Positions 47,403 to 55,732 of a stretch of DNA of 64,000 bases are shown here, piece after piece. Position 1 is the first letter of the stretch. The number at the start of each line of letters is the position of its first letter. Source of the DNA: Paracoccus haematequi (GTDB lineage Bacteria; Pseudomonadota; Alphaproteobacteria; Rhodobacterales; Rhodobacteraceae); NCBI RefSeq assembly GCF_900631945.1, contig NZ_UZWE01000018.1, forward strand, positions 1-64,000. The letters are read 5' to 3'. Position numbers and translations under genes: made by a program. Under the pieces are notes generated by a model, which searched no databases, had not been told where the DNA came from, and was given only the letters and a program-made list of their open reading frames with translations.

Positions 47403-47980
47403 TCGCGCTTTGGGCCGTGTTCGGCTATCTGCTGGGCTCCATTCCCTTCGGGCTGGTGATCGCCCGCGCGCTTGGCCTGGGCGACCTGCGCAAGATCGGA
47501 TCGGGCAATATCGGCGCGACCAATGTGCTGCGCACCGGCAACAAGCCCGCCGCCTTGGCGACGCTGCTGCTGGATTCGGGCAAGGGCGCCATCGCCGTGC
47601 TGATCGCCCGGCATTTCGGAGGCGACATGGCGGCGATGCTGGCGGGGGGCGCGGCCTTCCTGGGCCATTGCTTCCCGGTCTGGCTGAGCTTCAAGGGCGG
47701 CAAGGGGGTCGCGACCTTCCTGGGCACGCTGATCGCGCTGCACTGGCCGCTGGGGTTGATCGCCTGCGCCATCTGGCTGCTGACCGCCCTTGTCAGCCGC
47801 ATCAGCAGCCTGTCGGCGCTGCTGGCCGCCGCGCTGTCTCCGGTCTTTGCCTGGGGCTTGGGCCGCGCCGACCTGATCGCCGTCAGCCTGTTCATGGCGG
47901 TGCTGATCTTTCTGCGCCACCGCCCGAACATCGCCCGCCTGCTGGACGGAACCGAACCCCGGATCGGCAGGAAGGGTTAG
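47399..47980 (+). CDS. plsY: Acyl-phosphate:glycerol-3-phosphate acyltransferase
   Basis: 193-residue polytopic membrane enzyme. The three PlsY motifs are visible: YLLGSIPFG and GSGNIGATNVLR, then FLGHCFPVWLSFKGGKGVAT. It makes lysophosphatidic acid from the glycerol 3-phosphate supplied by GpsA. Coupled to pyrC' by ATGA; convergent and overlapping by 4 bases with the next gene. Confidence 0.96.
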   Translation: MIALWAVFGYLLGSIPFGLVIARALGLGDLRKIGSGNIGATNVLRTGNKPAALATLLLDSGKGAIAVLIARHFGGDMAAMLAGGAAFLGHCFPVWLSFKGGKGVATFLGTLIALHWPLGLIACAIWLLTALVSRISSLSALLAAALSPVFAWGLGRADLIAVSLFMAVLIFLRHRPNIARLLDGTEPRIGRKG

Positions 47981-48366
47981 CGTTCCGCCACCAGCGTCCG
48001 GCCCATCGGGCGGGCGGGCCGCGCGGGTGCCGGTTCCGGCTGCGCGTCGCTGGCAACCTCGCGCAGCGGCGGCTGGCTGAACGGGCGGGCCGGTGCGGCG
48101 ACGGGCGCGGACAGGCCCTGACCGGCGATGCGACGCAGCGCCTCGGCCCCGCGCCGGGCCGAGATCGCGACCGAGATCAGCGCAAGGCATCCCGCCGACA
48201 CCAGCAGCAGAACCACGATCCCCAGCAGGCCGAGAAAGATCGGCAGCGGCGGCCAGCCCTCGGCCTGGCCGACCTGGGTGGCGATGGCGCCGATCAGCGC
48301 CAGGACGCCCACCGCGAAAACCGCGCCCACGACGCGCTGCACCCAAACCATCCCGTCCGCCTTCAT
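47977..48366 (-). CDS. Hypothetical two-helix membrane protein
   Basis: 129 residues with two transmembrane helices (VVGAVFAVGVLALIGAIA and IFLGLLGIVVLLLVSAGCLAL, in part) and a Pro/Ala-rich cytoplasmic tail. Not recognised. Start at MKADGMVW (48366), which has AAAGGGG upstream; the frame is open to 48549 but the added part reads poorly. Confidence 0.65.
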   Translation of the reverse strand: MKADGMVWVQRVVGAVFAVGVLALIGAIATQVGQAEGWPPLPIFLGLLGIVVLLLVSAGCLALISVAISARRGAEALRRIAGQGLSAPVAAPARPFSQPPLREVASDAQPEPAPARPARPMGRTLVAER

Positions 48367-48590
48367 CGCCCGCCCCTTTCCGGTTTGCCCCTGCCCTGCC
48401 ACCGGCGCGGCTGCCGCGCAAGACGCCAGCCCTTCATATTGTCGTGCGCCGCATCGCACGTCCCCGAACCGGAAACTTTTATCGAAATAAAACAAAACTG
48501 TCGCAGAGGCGTTAACCATTATGAACAGATTGCCGGGACCGTGCGCCATCCGGTCGCGCGGATGTAATGATCAAAGATCGGGATCCTGTC

Positions 48591-49655
48591 ATGACCCTAC
48601 GGTTCGCCGCCATCGCGGCCTTTTCGGCATTTGCCGCCCTTGCCCCCGCGGCCCATGCCGCCAGCTACAACACCCTGACCGGCGAGGCGCCGATCGTCGT
48701 CGCCCATCGCGGCGCCAGCGGCTATCTGCCCGAGGAGACGCTGGGCAGCTATGAACTGGCGATCAAGCTGGGCGCCGATTACATCGAACCCGACGTGCAG
48801 ATGACCAGCGATGGCCATCTGGTCGCGATGCACGACACCACGCTGAACCGCACCACCGATGCCGCCGAGATGTTCGCGCCGCGCAACGGCGGCTATCGCG
48901 TCAAGGACTTCACCCTGGCCGAGATCAAGCAGCTGACCGTCAAGCCGACCGGCGCGCTGTCGGGCGACAAGTCGCCCCATCAGGATTTCGTTCCCAGCAT
49001 GGGCGACCCCTACAAGGTGCCGACGCTGGACGAGGTGCTGACCTATCTGAAGGACTACAACACCGCCAACGGCACCTCGGTCGGGATCTATCCAGAGGCC
49101 AAATCGCCCTTCGATTCCGTCAAGGAACAGAAGATCATCGACAGCCTGAAGAGCCACGGCTTCACCACCGCCGCCGACAAGGTGATCCTGCAATCCTTCG
49201 CCTATGAATCGGTCGTCAACCTGACCAGCTTGCTGGAAACCAACGGCATGGAGGCCGAGGTCGCCCAGTTGGGATCGGTCCGCCTGCAGGACGGCGTCTA
49301 TGGCGTCTCGGGCAGCGACGGCTTCAACAGCCTGGAGAAGCTGGCGGAGGTCGCGACCGGCGTCGGCGTCAGCTATGGCGGCATCACCGAAGCCTTCATC
49401 AAGGCCGCCCATGACCTGGGCCTGAAGGTCCATGCCTATACCTTCCGCCCGCTGAGCGAGGAGGAAGCCTTCGCGATGATCCAGCCGATGCTGGACTGGG
49501 GCCTGGACGGGTTCTTCACCGACTATACCGATTTCGGTCGCACGGTCGTCGACGCCCAGCAGCCCGCGCCGGTGCCGCTGCCTGCCGCCGCGCCGCTGAT
49601 GCTGGCGGGCCTGGGCGGCCTGGCACTGCTGCGCCGCCGCCGCAAGGCCGCCTGA
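48591..49655 (+). CDS. glpQ: Secreted glycerophosphodiester phosphodiesterase with VPLPA-CTERM tail
   Basis: 354 residues. Signal peptide ends HAASY; GDPD core with VVAHRGASGYLPEETLGSYE, DYIEPDVQMT and HDTTLNRTTD gives the two catalytic His and metal-binding Glu/Asp. It hydrolyses deacylated phospholipids to glycerol 3-phosphate. The C-terminus is VPLPAAAPLM, a helix, then RRRRK, a VPLPA-CTERM signal, so the enzyme is probably surface-attached. The upstream 100 bases are AT-rich (promoter zone). ATG at 48567 is an alternative start. Confidence 0.9.
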   Translation: MTLRFAAIAAFSAFAALAPAAHAASYNTLTGEAPIVVAHRGASGYLPEETLGSYELAIKLGADYIEPDVQMTSDGHLVAMHDTTLNRTTDAAEMFAPRNGGYRVKDFTLAEIKQLTVKPTGALSGDKSPHQDFVPSMGDPYKVPTLDEVLTYLKDYNTANGTSVGIYPEAKSPFDSVKEQKIIDSLKSHGFTTAADKVILQSFAYESVVNLTSLLETNGMEAEVAQLGSVRLQDGVYGVSGSDGFNSLEKLAEVATGVGVSYGGITEAFIKAAHDLGLKVHAYTFRPLSEEEAFAMIQPMLDWGLDGFFTDYTDFGRTVVDAQQPAPVPLPAAAPLMLAGLGGLALLRRRRKAA

Positions 49656-49666
49656 ACCCTGAAAGC

Positions 49667-49696
49667 CGACGGGGGCGGGCGATCCCGCCCTCGTCG
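49667..49696 (+). terminator. Hairpin behind the glpQ-like gene
   Basis: 13-bp stem with one G-U pair (arms 49667-49679 and 49684-49696, GATC-type 4-nt loop), 11 bases past the stop codon. No T run; it could act as a Rho-assisted or processing end. Confidence 0.65.
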
Positions 49697-49814
49697 ATCC
49701 GCTGCGCCATTTTCGCCGCAATCGAAGGCCAGCATGACGCGAGGACAACACGTCCCCTTGCCAGACGCCCTTTCTTGATAAACATCAACTCAGGCGTTCC
49801 AAAGGTGATCTTCC

Positions 49815-51278
49815 ATGTGTCAATCCTGCGTCTCGGCGGCCAGCGGCCTTGCCCCCCTGCATTTCTGCCATTGCGGCACCCCTGAAACACTGGCGGCCAT
49901 GCGCCGGATCGAGGCGGACATTTCCCGCCGCCAGATGCTGGGCGGCATGTCCGCCGTGGTCGGCATGTTCGCGGGCTTCGGCCTGGCGCCGAAGCAGGTC
50001 CGCGCCCAGACGCCCGCCCGTCCGCTGCTGCTGACCAACCTGCGGCTGTTCGACGGCACCACCCTGTCGATGCGTGACGGCGTGGACATCCTGGTCGAGG
50101 GCGGCCGGATCGCTGCCCTGCCCGCCGCCGGGCAAGGCCCCGAGGATGCCGAGCGGATCGACTGCGGCGGGCGTGCCGTCATTCCCGGCCTGATCGACAC
50201 GCATTGGCACGCAACCCTGTGCGGCGTCAGCCAGATCGCCGCGATGACCCAGGATATCGGCCTGGTCCACCTGATCTCGGGGCGCGAGGCCGGGAACGCC
50301 CTGATGCGCGGCTTCACGACGGTGCGCGACGTGGGCGGGCCGGCCTTCGGCCTGCAAGCCGCGATCGACCGGGGCGTCGTGACCGGGCCGCGCATCTTCC
50401 CGTCCGGCGCGATCCTGTCGCAGACCTCGGGGCATGGCGATTTCCGCTTTTCGAACGCGCTGCCCGCCATGCCCTCGGACCCGGCCGATTACGCCACGCG
50501 TCAAGGCATGACCGCCCTGGCCGACGGCGTGCCCGAGGTTCTGCGCCGCACGCGCGAGCAGTTGATGAAGGGCGCCAGCCAGATCAAGATCAGCGCGGGG
50601 GGCGGCGTCGCCTCGCAATACGACCCGCTGGAATCGCTGCAGTTCCGGCTGGACGAGATGAAGGCGGCGGTCGATTGCGCCGCCGATTGGGGCACCTATG
50701 TCTGCGCCCATGTCTATACCTCGCCCGGCATCCGCCGCTGCATCGAGGCGGGCGTGAAATCCATCGAGCACGGCCAGCTTGCCGACGAGGATACCGTGCG
50801 GATGATGGCCGATCACGGCACCTGGTGGTCGATCCAGCCCTTCCTGCAGGACGAGGACGCCAACCAGTATACCGATCCCAAGGCCGTCGCCGCGCAGACG
50901 GCGGTGGCCGAAGGCACGGTCCGCGCGTTCGAGATGGCCGACAAGCACAAGGTCAACTGGGCCTTCGGGACCGATATCCTGTACAGCGGCGCGGACAGCC
51001 AGGGACGGCAACTGGCGAAGCTGGCGCGCTATATGTCGCCCCTGGCGGCGCTGCATCGCGCGACCGGCGCGGCCGGAGAGATGCTGGCCCTGTCGGGCGC
51101 GCGCGCGCCCTATCAGGGCCGGCTGGGGGTGATCGCGCCGGATGCGCTGGCGGACCTGCTGGTGATCGACGGCGATCCCGAGGCGAACCTGGACTGGCTG
51201 GCCGATACCGCCAATCTGCGGCTGATCCTGAAGGGCGGCCGCGTCTTCAAGAACGAACTTGCGGGGGATACGATATGA
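49815..51278 (+). CDS. Exported metal-dependent amidohydrolase
   Basis: 487 residues. N-terminal Cys-rich stretch (CQSC, HFCHC), then a Tat-like signal (SRRQMLGGMS). Amidohydrolase core with the metal motif DTHWHA, a Lys ligand in KISAGGG, AHVYT, IEHGQL and GTDILY. This resembles imidazolonepropionase/Xaa-Pro-dipeptidase-like secreted amidohydrolases; the substrate is not evident. First gene of a three-gene operon with an outer-membrane barrel and an Ntn hydrolase. Confidence 0.85.
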   Translation: MCQSCVSAASGLAPLHFCHCGTPETLAAMRRIEADISRRQMLGGMSAVVGMFAGFGLAPKQVRAQTPARPLLLTNLRLFDGTTLSMRDGVDILVEGGRIAALPAAGQGPEDAERIDCGGRAVIPGLIDTHWHATLCGVSQIAAMTQDIGLVHLISGREAGNALMRGFTTVRDVGGPAFGLQAAIDRGVVTGPRIFPSGAILSQTSGHGDFRFSNALPAMPSDPADYATRQGMTALADGVPEVLRRTREQLMKGASQIKISAGGGVASQYDPLESLQFRLDEMKAAVDCAADWGTYVCAHVYTSPGIRRCIEAGVKSIEHGQLADEDTVRMMADHGTWWSIQPFLQDEDANQYTDPKAVAAQTAVAEGTVRAFEMADKHKVNWAFGTDILYSGADSQGRQLAKLARYMSPLAALHRATGAAGEMLALSGARAPYQGRLGVIAPDALADLLVIDGDPEANLDWLADTANLRLILKGGRVFKNELAGDTI

Positions 51279-51991
51279 TCCGGGTCATCGCAGCCCTGGC
51301 CCTGCTGGCCGCGACGCCCGCCGTGGCGGAGGAATGGCGCGCGCAGATCACGCCCTATGTCTGGGCCTCGGGTCTGGGGGGCGATATCGCCCCCTTTGCC
51401 GGCGCGCCCACCCTGTCCTTCGACAAGAGCTTTTCCGAAGTGCTGGAGGATCTGGACACGGCCTTCTTCCTGTCGGGCTATGCCCGCAAGGACCGCTTCG
51501 TGGTGCTGGGCGATCTCAGCTATTCGGCCAGTTCCAAGGACGGGCTGATCCCGCCGGGCCTTCCGGCCGAGGGGGAACTGACCCAGCGGTCGCTGACGCT
51601 GGCGGCGGGTTGGCGGGCCATCGACGACGGCGGGCTGGCGCTGGACGTGTTGGGTGGTGTGCGCGCCTGGAAGATCAAGGCCGAGGTGTCGGTGGCGGGC
51701 GGGCTGATCAGCCGGTCGGGCGACAAGGACTTCGTCGATCCGATCATCGCGCTGCGGGCGAATTACCGGCTGGCCCCCCGCTGGTCGGCCATCGCCTATC
51801 TGGACCACGGCATCACCGGCATGGGGTCGGAAAAGACCACCCAGGTCGTCGCCACGGTGAATTACCAGATGACCGATCACGCCTTCCTGTCGGTCGGCTA
51901 TCGGCGGCTGGACGTGGATTACCGCAGCGGCGGCACGCGGGTCGATGCGACCATGGCCGGACCGCTGCTGGGCCTGACCTGGCGGTTCTGA
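51275..51991 (+). CDS. Outer-membrane beta-barrel protein
   Basis: 238 residues: signal peptide ending AVAEE, then alternating amphipathic strands (WRAQITPYVWASGLGGD, FFLSGYARKDRFVVLGDLSY) and a terminal Phe (GLTWRF), the signal for BAM insertion. Eight to ten strands likely. Starts inside the amidohydrolase stop (ATGA). Likely an uptake or structural partner of the two hydrolases. Confidence 0.82.
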   Translation: MIRVIAALALLAATPAVAEEWRAQITPYVWASGLGGDIAPFAGAPTLSFDKSFSEVLEDLDTAFFLSGYARKDRFVVLGDLSYSASSKDGLIPPGLPAEGELTQRSLTLAAGWRAIDDGGLALDVLGGVRAWKIKAEVSVAGGLISRSGDKDFVDPIIALRANYRLAPRWSAIAYLDHGITGMGSEKTTQVVATVNYQMTDHAFLSVGYRRLDVDYRSGGTRVDATMAGPLLGLTWRF

Positions 51992-51993
51992 CG

Positions 51994-53043
51994 ATGCTGC
52001 GCACCCTGGCCCTTGCCCTGAGCATCGCCGCAACGCTGGCCGCGCCGGTGGCCCAGGCCTGCACCCGCGTCACCTATCTTGGTCCCGAGGGGCGCGTGCT
52101 GACCGGCCGGTCGATGGACTGGAGCATGCCGATGGTCAGCAACCTGTGGGTCTTTCCCCGGGGGATGAAACGCGACGGCGCCGCCGGGGCGCGGTCGGTC
52201 GAATGGACATCGAAATACGGCAGCCTGATCGTGTCGGGCTATGACATCTCGACCGTGGACGGGATGAACGAAAAGGGCCTGGCCGCCAACATGCTGTGGC
52301 TGGCCGATTCGCAATATCCGCAGGACGACGGCACGACGCCGAAGATGTCGCTGTCGATCTGGGGGCAGTTCTTCCTGGACAACTTCGCCACCGTGGCCGA
52401 GGCCGTGGCCTGGCTGGACGAAAACCCCTTCCACACCGTGACCAAGGACGTGCCGGTGCAGCCCGGCAAGCTGACCACGGTGCATCTGTCGCTGTCGGAC
52501 GCGGGGGGCGACAGCGCGGTGCTGGAATGGGTCGATGGCGAATTGTCGGTACATCACGGCCGCGAATACCGGGTGATGACCAACGATCCCGTCTATGACC
52601 AGCAGCTTGCCATCGCCCAGTATTGGAAGGGCGTGAACCCGCGCGAGGCGCTGCCCGGCTCGACCCGCGCCGCGGACCGGTTCGTGCGGGCCGGAACCTA
52701 TATCGACATGGTGGTGCAAAGCGACGATCCGCGCACGGCGGCGGCGGCGGTGTTCAGCGTGATCCGCAACACCTCGGTCCCCTACGGGTTCGGCATTCCC
52801 GACGCGCCGAACCTGTCCACGACCCGCTGGCGCGTGGTCGCGGACCATAAAAGCCGCCTGTTCTATGTGGAATCCGCGATTTCTCCCAATGCCTTCTGGG
52901 TGGACCTGTCCAGGCTGGACTTCTCGCCGCAGGCCGGGGTGCGCAAGCTTGACCTTGGCCCGGACATGACCGCGATCCACGCGGGCGAGGTGTCGGGCGA
53001 TTTCGTCCCCGCCGAACCCTTCGTCTTCGAGCCGGGCGACTAG
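51994..53043 (+). CDS. Exported linear amide C-N hydrolase (choloylglycine hydrolase family)
   Basis: 349 residues. After the signal peptide (ending AQA) the mature protein starts at Cys (CTRVTYLG), the N-terminal nucleophile. GRSMDWS carries the family Asp/Arg region, then GMNEKGLAANMLWL and ITNDP-like (MTNDPVYDQQ). Relatives cleave penicillin V, bile salts or acyl-homoserine lactones; the substrate here is open. Two bases after the barrel gene's stop. Confidence 0.9.
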   Translation: MLRTLALALSIAATLAAPVAQACTRVTYLGPEGRVLTGRSMDWSMPMVSNLWVFPRGMKRDGAAGARSVEWTSKYGSLIVSGYDISTVDGMNEKGLAANMLWLADSQYPQDDGTTPKMSLSIWGQFFLDNFATVAEAVAWLDENPFHTVTKDVPVQPGKLTTVHLSLSDAGGDSAVLEWVDGELSVHHGREYRVMTNDPVYDQQLAIAQYWKGVNPREALPGSTRAADRFVRAGTYIDMVVQSDDPRTAAAAVFSVIRNTSVPYGFGIPDAPNLSTTRWRVVADHKSRLFYVESAISPNAFWVDLSRLDFSPQAGVRKLDLGPDMTAIHAGEVSGDFVPAEPFVFEPGD

Positions 53044-53057
53044 CCCCCCGCCTGCCG

Positions 53058-54428
53058 TCAGTATGAATATTCGCGATAGATCGGCGTCAGGTCGCCATTC
53101 CATCCGCCGTGGTATTTGTCCAGCAGTTCGTCGGCCAGAACCTTGCCGCTGTCCACGCTTTCCTTCAGCGCGTTGAGGAAATGCGTCTCGTCCGGGACCA
53201 TCCCGCCGGCACCGGCGCGGGCGCGGTTCTTCAGGCCCTGCTCGGCGATCTCCAGCACCTGCCGGGCCAGATCCCGCATCCGGGTGCCGCCCACCTGCGC
53301 GTCCAGCGCGTGGATCCCGGCCTCGCGCCGCCAAGATTCGCGGGTCTCGTCGTCCCAGTCCTTGACCAGATCCCAGGCGGCATCCAGCGCGGTCTGGTCA
53401 TAGATCAGCCCGACCCACAGCGCGGGCAGCGCGCACAGGCGGCGCCAGGGACCGCCGTCGGCGCCGCGCATCTCGATGTACTTCTTGACGCGGGCTTCGG
53501 GGAAGACGGTGGTCATGTGGTCGGCCCAGTCCGACAGGGTCGGCACCTCGCCCGGCAGGGCGGGCAGGCGGCCGTCCAGGAAATCGCGGAAGGACTGGCC
53601 CAGGGCGTCGATATACCTGCCATCCCGATAGACGAAATACATCGGCACGTTCAGGACGTAATCGACCCAGGCGTCATAGCCGAACCCGTCCTGGAACACG
53701 AAGGGCAGCATCCCGGTGCGCGCGGCGTCCAGGTTCTGCCAGATATGGGCGCGCCAGCTTTTCCAGCCGTTGGGCTTGCCGTCCAGGAAGGGCGAATTGG
53801 CGAACAGCGCATTGGCGACGGGTTGCAGCGACAGCGCCACGCGCATCTTCTGCACCATGTCGGCTTCGCTGCCGAAATCCAGGTTCACCTGCACGGTGCA
53901 GGTGCGGTACATCATCTGCTTGCCCAGCGTGCCGACCCGGTCCATGTAGTCGGTCATCAGCCTGTAACGCCCCTTGGGCATCATCGGCATCTGGTCCTGG
54001 GACCAGATCGGCGCCGCGCCCAGGCCGATGAAGCCCGCGCCGATGCGGTCGGCGATGTCCTTCACCTCGGCCAGGTGCTGGTTCACCTCGTCGCAGGTCT
54101 GGTGGATGGTTTCCAGGGGCGCGCCGGACAGCTCCAACTGCCCGCCGGGTTCCAGGCTGATATTGGCGCCGTTCCGTTCCAGGCCGATCAGCTTGTCCTG
54201 TTCCATCACCGGGGTCCAGCCGAAGCGTTCCTGAAGGCCCGTCAGCATCGCCTGGATCGAACAGGCGCCCTCATAGGGCAAGGGCAGCAGGTTCGCCTTG
54301 TCATAGCCGAACTTTTCATGCTCGGTGCCGATGCGCCAGGCGTCGCGCGGCTTTTCGCCGCTGGCGATATAGGCGGCAAGCTGGTCGCGGCTTTCGATCG
54401 GGCCTCCGCCCTGTTGTGGTATCGACAT
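53058..54428 (-). CDS. gshA: Glutamate-cysteine ligase, plant/alphaproteobacterial type
   Basis: 456 residues, GCS2 family. DAWRIGTEHEKFGY at the start, GANISLEPGGQLELSGAPLETIH (in part) as the substrate/ATP region, and RTCTVQVNLD. First step of glutathione synthesis. Start at MSIPQQGG (54428). Convergent with the amide hydrolase gene, only 14 bases between the stops. Confidence 0.95.
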   Translation of the reverse strand: MSIPQQGGGPIESRDQLAAYIASGEKPRDAWRIGTEHEKFGYDKANLLPLPYEGACSIQAMLTGLQERFGWTPVMEQDKLIGLERNGANISLEPGGQLELSGAPLETIHQTCDEVNQHLAEVKDIADRIGAGFIGLGAAPIWSQDQMPMMPKGRYRLMTDYMDRVGTLGKQMMYRTCTVQVNLDFGSEADMVQKMRVALSLQPVANALFANSPFLDGKPNGWKSWRAHIWQNLDAARTGMLPFVFQDGFGYDAWVDYVLNVPMYFVYRDGRYIDALGQSFRDFLDGRLPALPGEVPTLSDWADHMTTVFPEARVKKYIEMRGADGGPWRRLCALPALWVGLIYDQTALDAAWDLVKDWDDETRESWRREAGIHALDAQVGGTRMRDLARQVLEIAEQGLKNRARAGAGGMVPDETHFLNALKESVDSGKVLADELLDKYHGGWNGDLTPIYREYSY

Positions 54429-54494
54429 GAGGCGGGGCCTTTCGAGACGTTGCCGGTCACAGGTGACGCGCGGCGTTGTCCAAGTCAACCCGCC

Positions 54495-55001
54495 TCAACC
54501 GGCCCTCCGCCAAACGGTGCGCACGGCATCCGGCTGGTCGGCCACATGGGCCAGGGCGGCGGAGACGGTGCCCATGTCCAGCCCCGGCAGGGCGGTGAAA
54601 GCATGGGCCAGGGCCTCGGCCCCCGCCGCGTCCACGGGGACCAGCAGCGCCTCGCCGCTGGCGCTGCGCAGCCGCCAGTGGCCGCGGCCCTTCAGGCGCA
54701 GCAGGCGGATCTCCACCAGGTCGCGCAGGGCGATCTCTCCTCCCAGGACGGCGGCGCCGTAATAGCGGATGGCGCCCTCGTCCACCTCGACCACGCCGGG
54801 CGCGGCGATCTGGCGGCGGAAGGGCAGCCTGCGGATGGCGCCGATCAGAAGGGACAGGCCGACCAGCAGGACAAGCCCGCCCAAGGCCGCGAAGAACCAG
54901 CCGCCGCGCAGGGCCAGCCACAGGCCCGCCAGCAGGACCGCGCCGGCCACAAGGGCCTCGGACTGGCGGGCGGTCCAGGCGCGCAGTTCAGGCCGGATCA
55001 T
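54495..55001 (-). CDS. Hypothetical membrane protein with PH-like domain
   Basis: 168 residues: two transmembrane helices near the N-terminus (EALVAGAVLLAGLWLAL and FFAALGGLVLLVGLSLLIGA), then a beta-rich domain (GVVEVDEGAIRYYG, LRDLVEIRLLRLKGRGHWRL) of the kind seen in bacterial PH-like proteins. Function unknown. Overlaps the moaE end by 14 bases. Confidence 0.7.
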   Translation of the reverse strand: MIRPELRAWTARQSEALVAGAVLLAGLWLALRGGWFFAALGGLVLLVGLSLLIGAIRRLPFRRQIAAPGVVEVDEGAIRYYGAAVLGGEIALRDLVEIRLLRLKGRGHWRLRSASGEALLVPVDAAGAEALAHAFTALPGLDMGTVSAALAHVADQPDAVRTVWRRAG

Positions 55002-55476
55002 CGGCTGGGGCCGGGAATGGGTATTTGGGCAAAGAAGAAGCCTGCCATCGCGACAGGGCGTCCTCGTCGCTGGATTTCGCCTCGACCCAGCGGGCGGCGC
55101 CGTCATGGCCGATTTCGCGCTTCCAGAAGGGGGCGCGGGATTTCAGCCAGTCCATCAGGTAATCGGCGGCCTGGAAGGCGGCGGCGCGGTGACGGGCGGC
55201 GGTGGCGACCATCATGATCGGCTCTCCGACCGCCAGCCGCCCGTGGCGGTGGAGGATGCGCCAATCGGTCAGGCCGAAGCGGGCGGCGGCCTGCGCGCCG
55301 TAATCCGACAGCGCGCGTTCGGTCATGGCGGGGTAATGCTCGATTTCCAGGGCGGCCATCTGGCCGGTGTCGTCGCGCACGATGCCGGTGAAGGTGACGA
55401 CGGCCCCCGCGCCCGCGCCGAAGCCCGCCAGTTCGGCGGCCAGGTCGAAGGGGGCAGTCTGGACGCGGGCCGACAT
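54988..55476 (-). CDS. moaE: Molybdopterin synthase catalytic subunit
   Basis: 162 residues. VVTFTGIVRDD, LEIEHYPAMTE, HRHGRLAVGEPIMMVAT (His of the active site) and APFWKREI (Lys) are diagnostic. With MoaD it adds the dithiolene sulfurs of molybdopterin. Its last 15 residues (SLPKYPFPAPADDPA) are encoded by DNA matching the dispersed AAATATCC repeat, so the repeat has extended the gene. Confidence 0.95.
   Translation of the reverse strand: MSARVQTAPFDLAAELAGFGAGAGAVVTFTGIVRDDTGQMAALEIEHYPAMTERALSDYGAQAAARFGLTDWRILHRHGRLAVGEPIMMVATAARHRAAAFQAADYLMDWLKSRAPFWKREIGHDGAARWVEAKSSDEDALSRWQASSLPKYPFPAPADDPA
55011..55034 (-). repeat. Partial copy of the dispersed repeat inside the moaE end
   Basis: On the minus strand CTTTGCCCAAATACCCATTC followed by CCGG, like the head of copy 1 at 12,616. 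It is read in frame as LPKYPFP in MoaE. Confidence 0.55.
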
Positions 55477-55480
55477 GGGA

Positions 55481-55732
55481 TCAGCCGCCGGTCATGGGGG
55501 GGAAGAAGGCGACCTCTCGGGCGCCGGCCAGGGGGGCGTCCAGAGAGGCCAGCTGCTGGTCGACGGCGCAGCGCACGGCGGCGAGGTCGGAAAAGGCCGC
55601 CGCATGCCAGTCGTCGCGGGCGGCGAGATCCGCGATCAACTCGCGGACGGTGGCGGCGTCGGTCTCGATCCGTTCGCGCGGCTGGCCGATGCGTTCGCGC
55701 AGCCAGGCGAAATACAGCACGTCAAGCGTCAT
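55481..55732 (-). CDS. moaD: Molybdopterin synthase sulfur carrier subunit
   Basis: 83-residue ubiquitin-like protein: LDVLYFAWLRERIG, VAFFPPMTGG with the C-terminal Gly-Gly that carries sulfur as thiocarboxylate. Overlaps pgsA by 11 bases and is followed by moaE. Confidence 0.95.
   Translation of the reverse strand: MTLDVLYFAWLRERIGQPRERIETDAATVRELIADLAARDDWHAAAFSDLAAVRCAVDQQLASLDAPLAGAREVAFFPPMTGG

Noticed and set aside
48490-48560. CTGTCGC in the AT-rich region before the glpQ-like gene, considered as a Pho box
   Set aside because: Only one half-site is present; the second repeat at the proper distance is not there.
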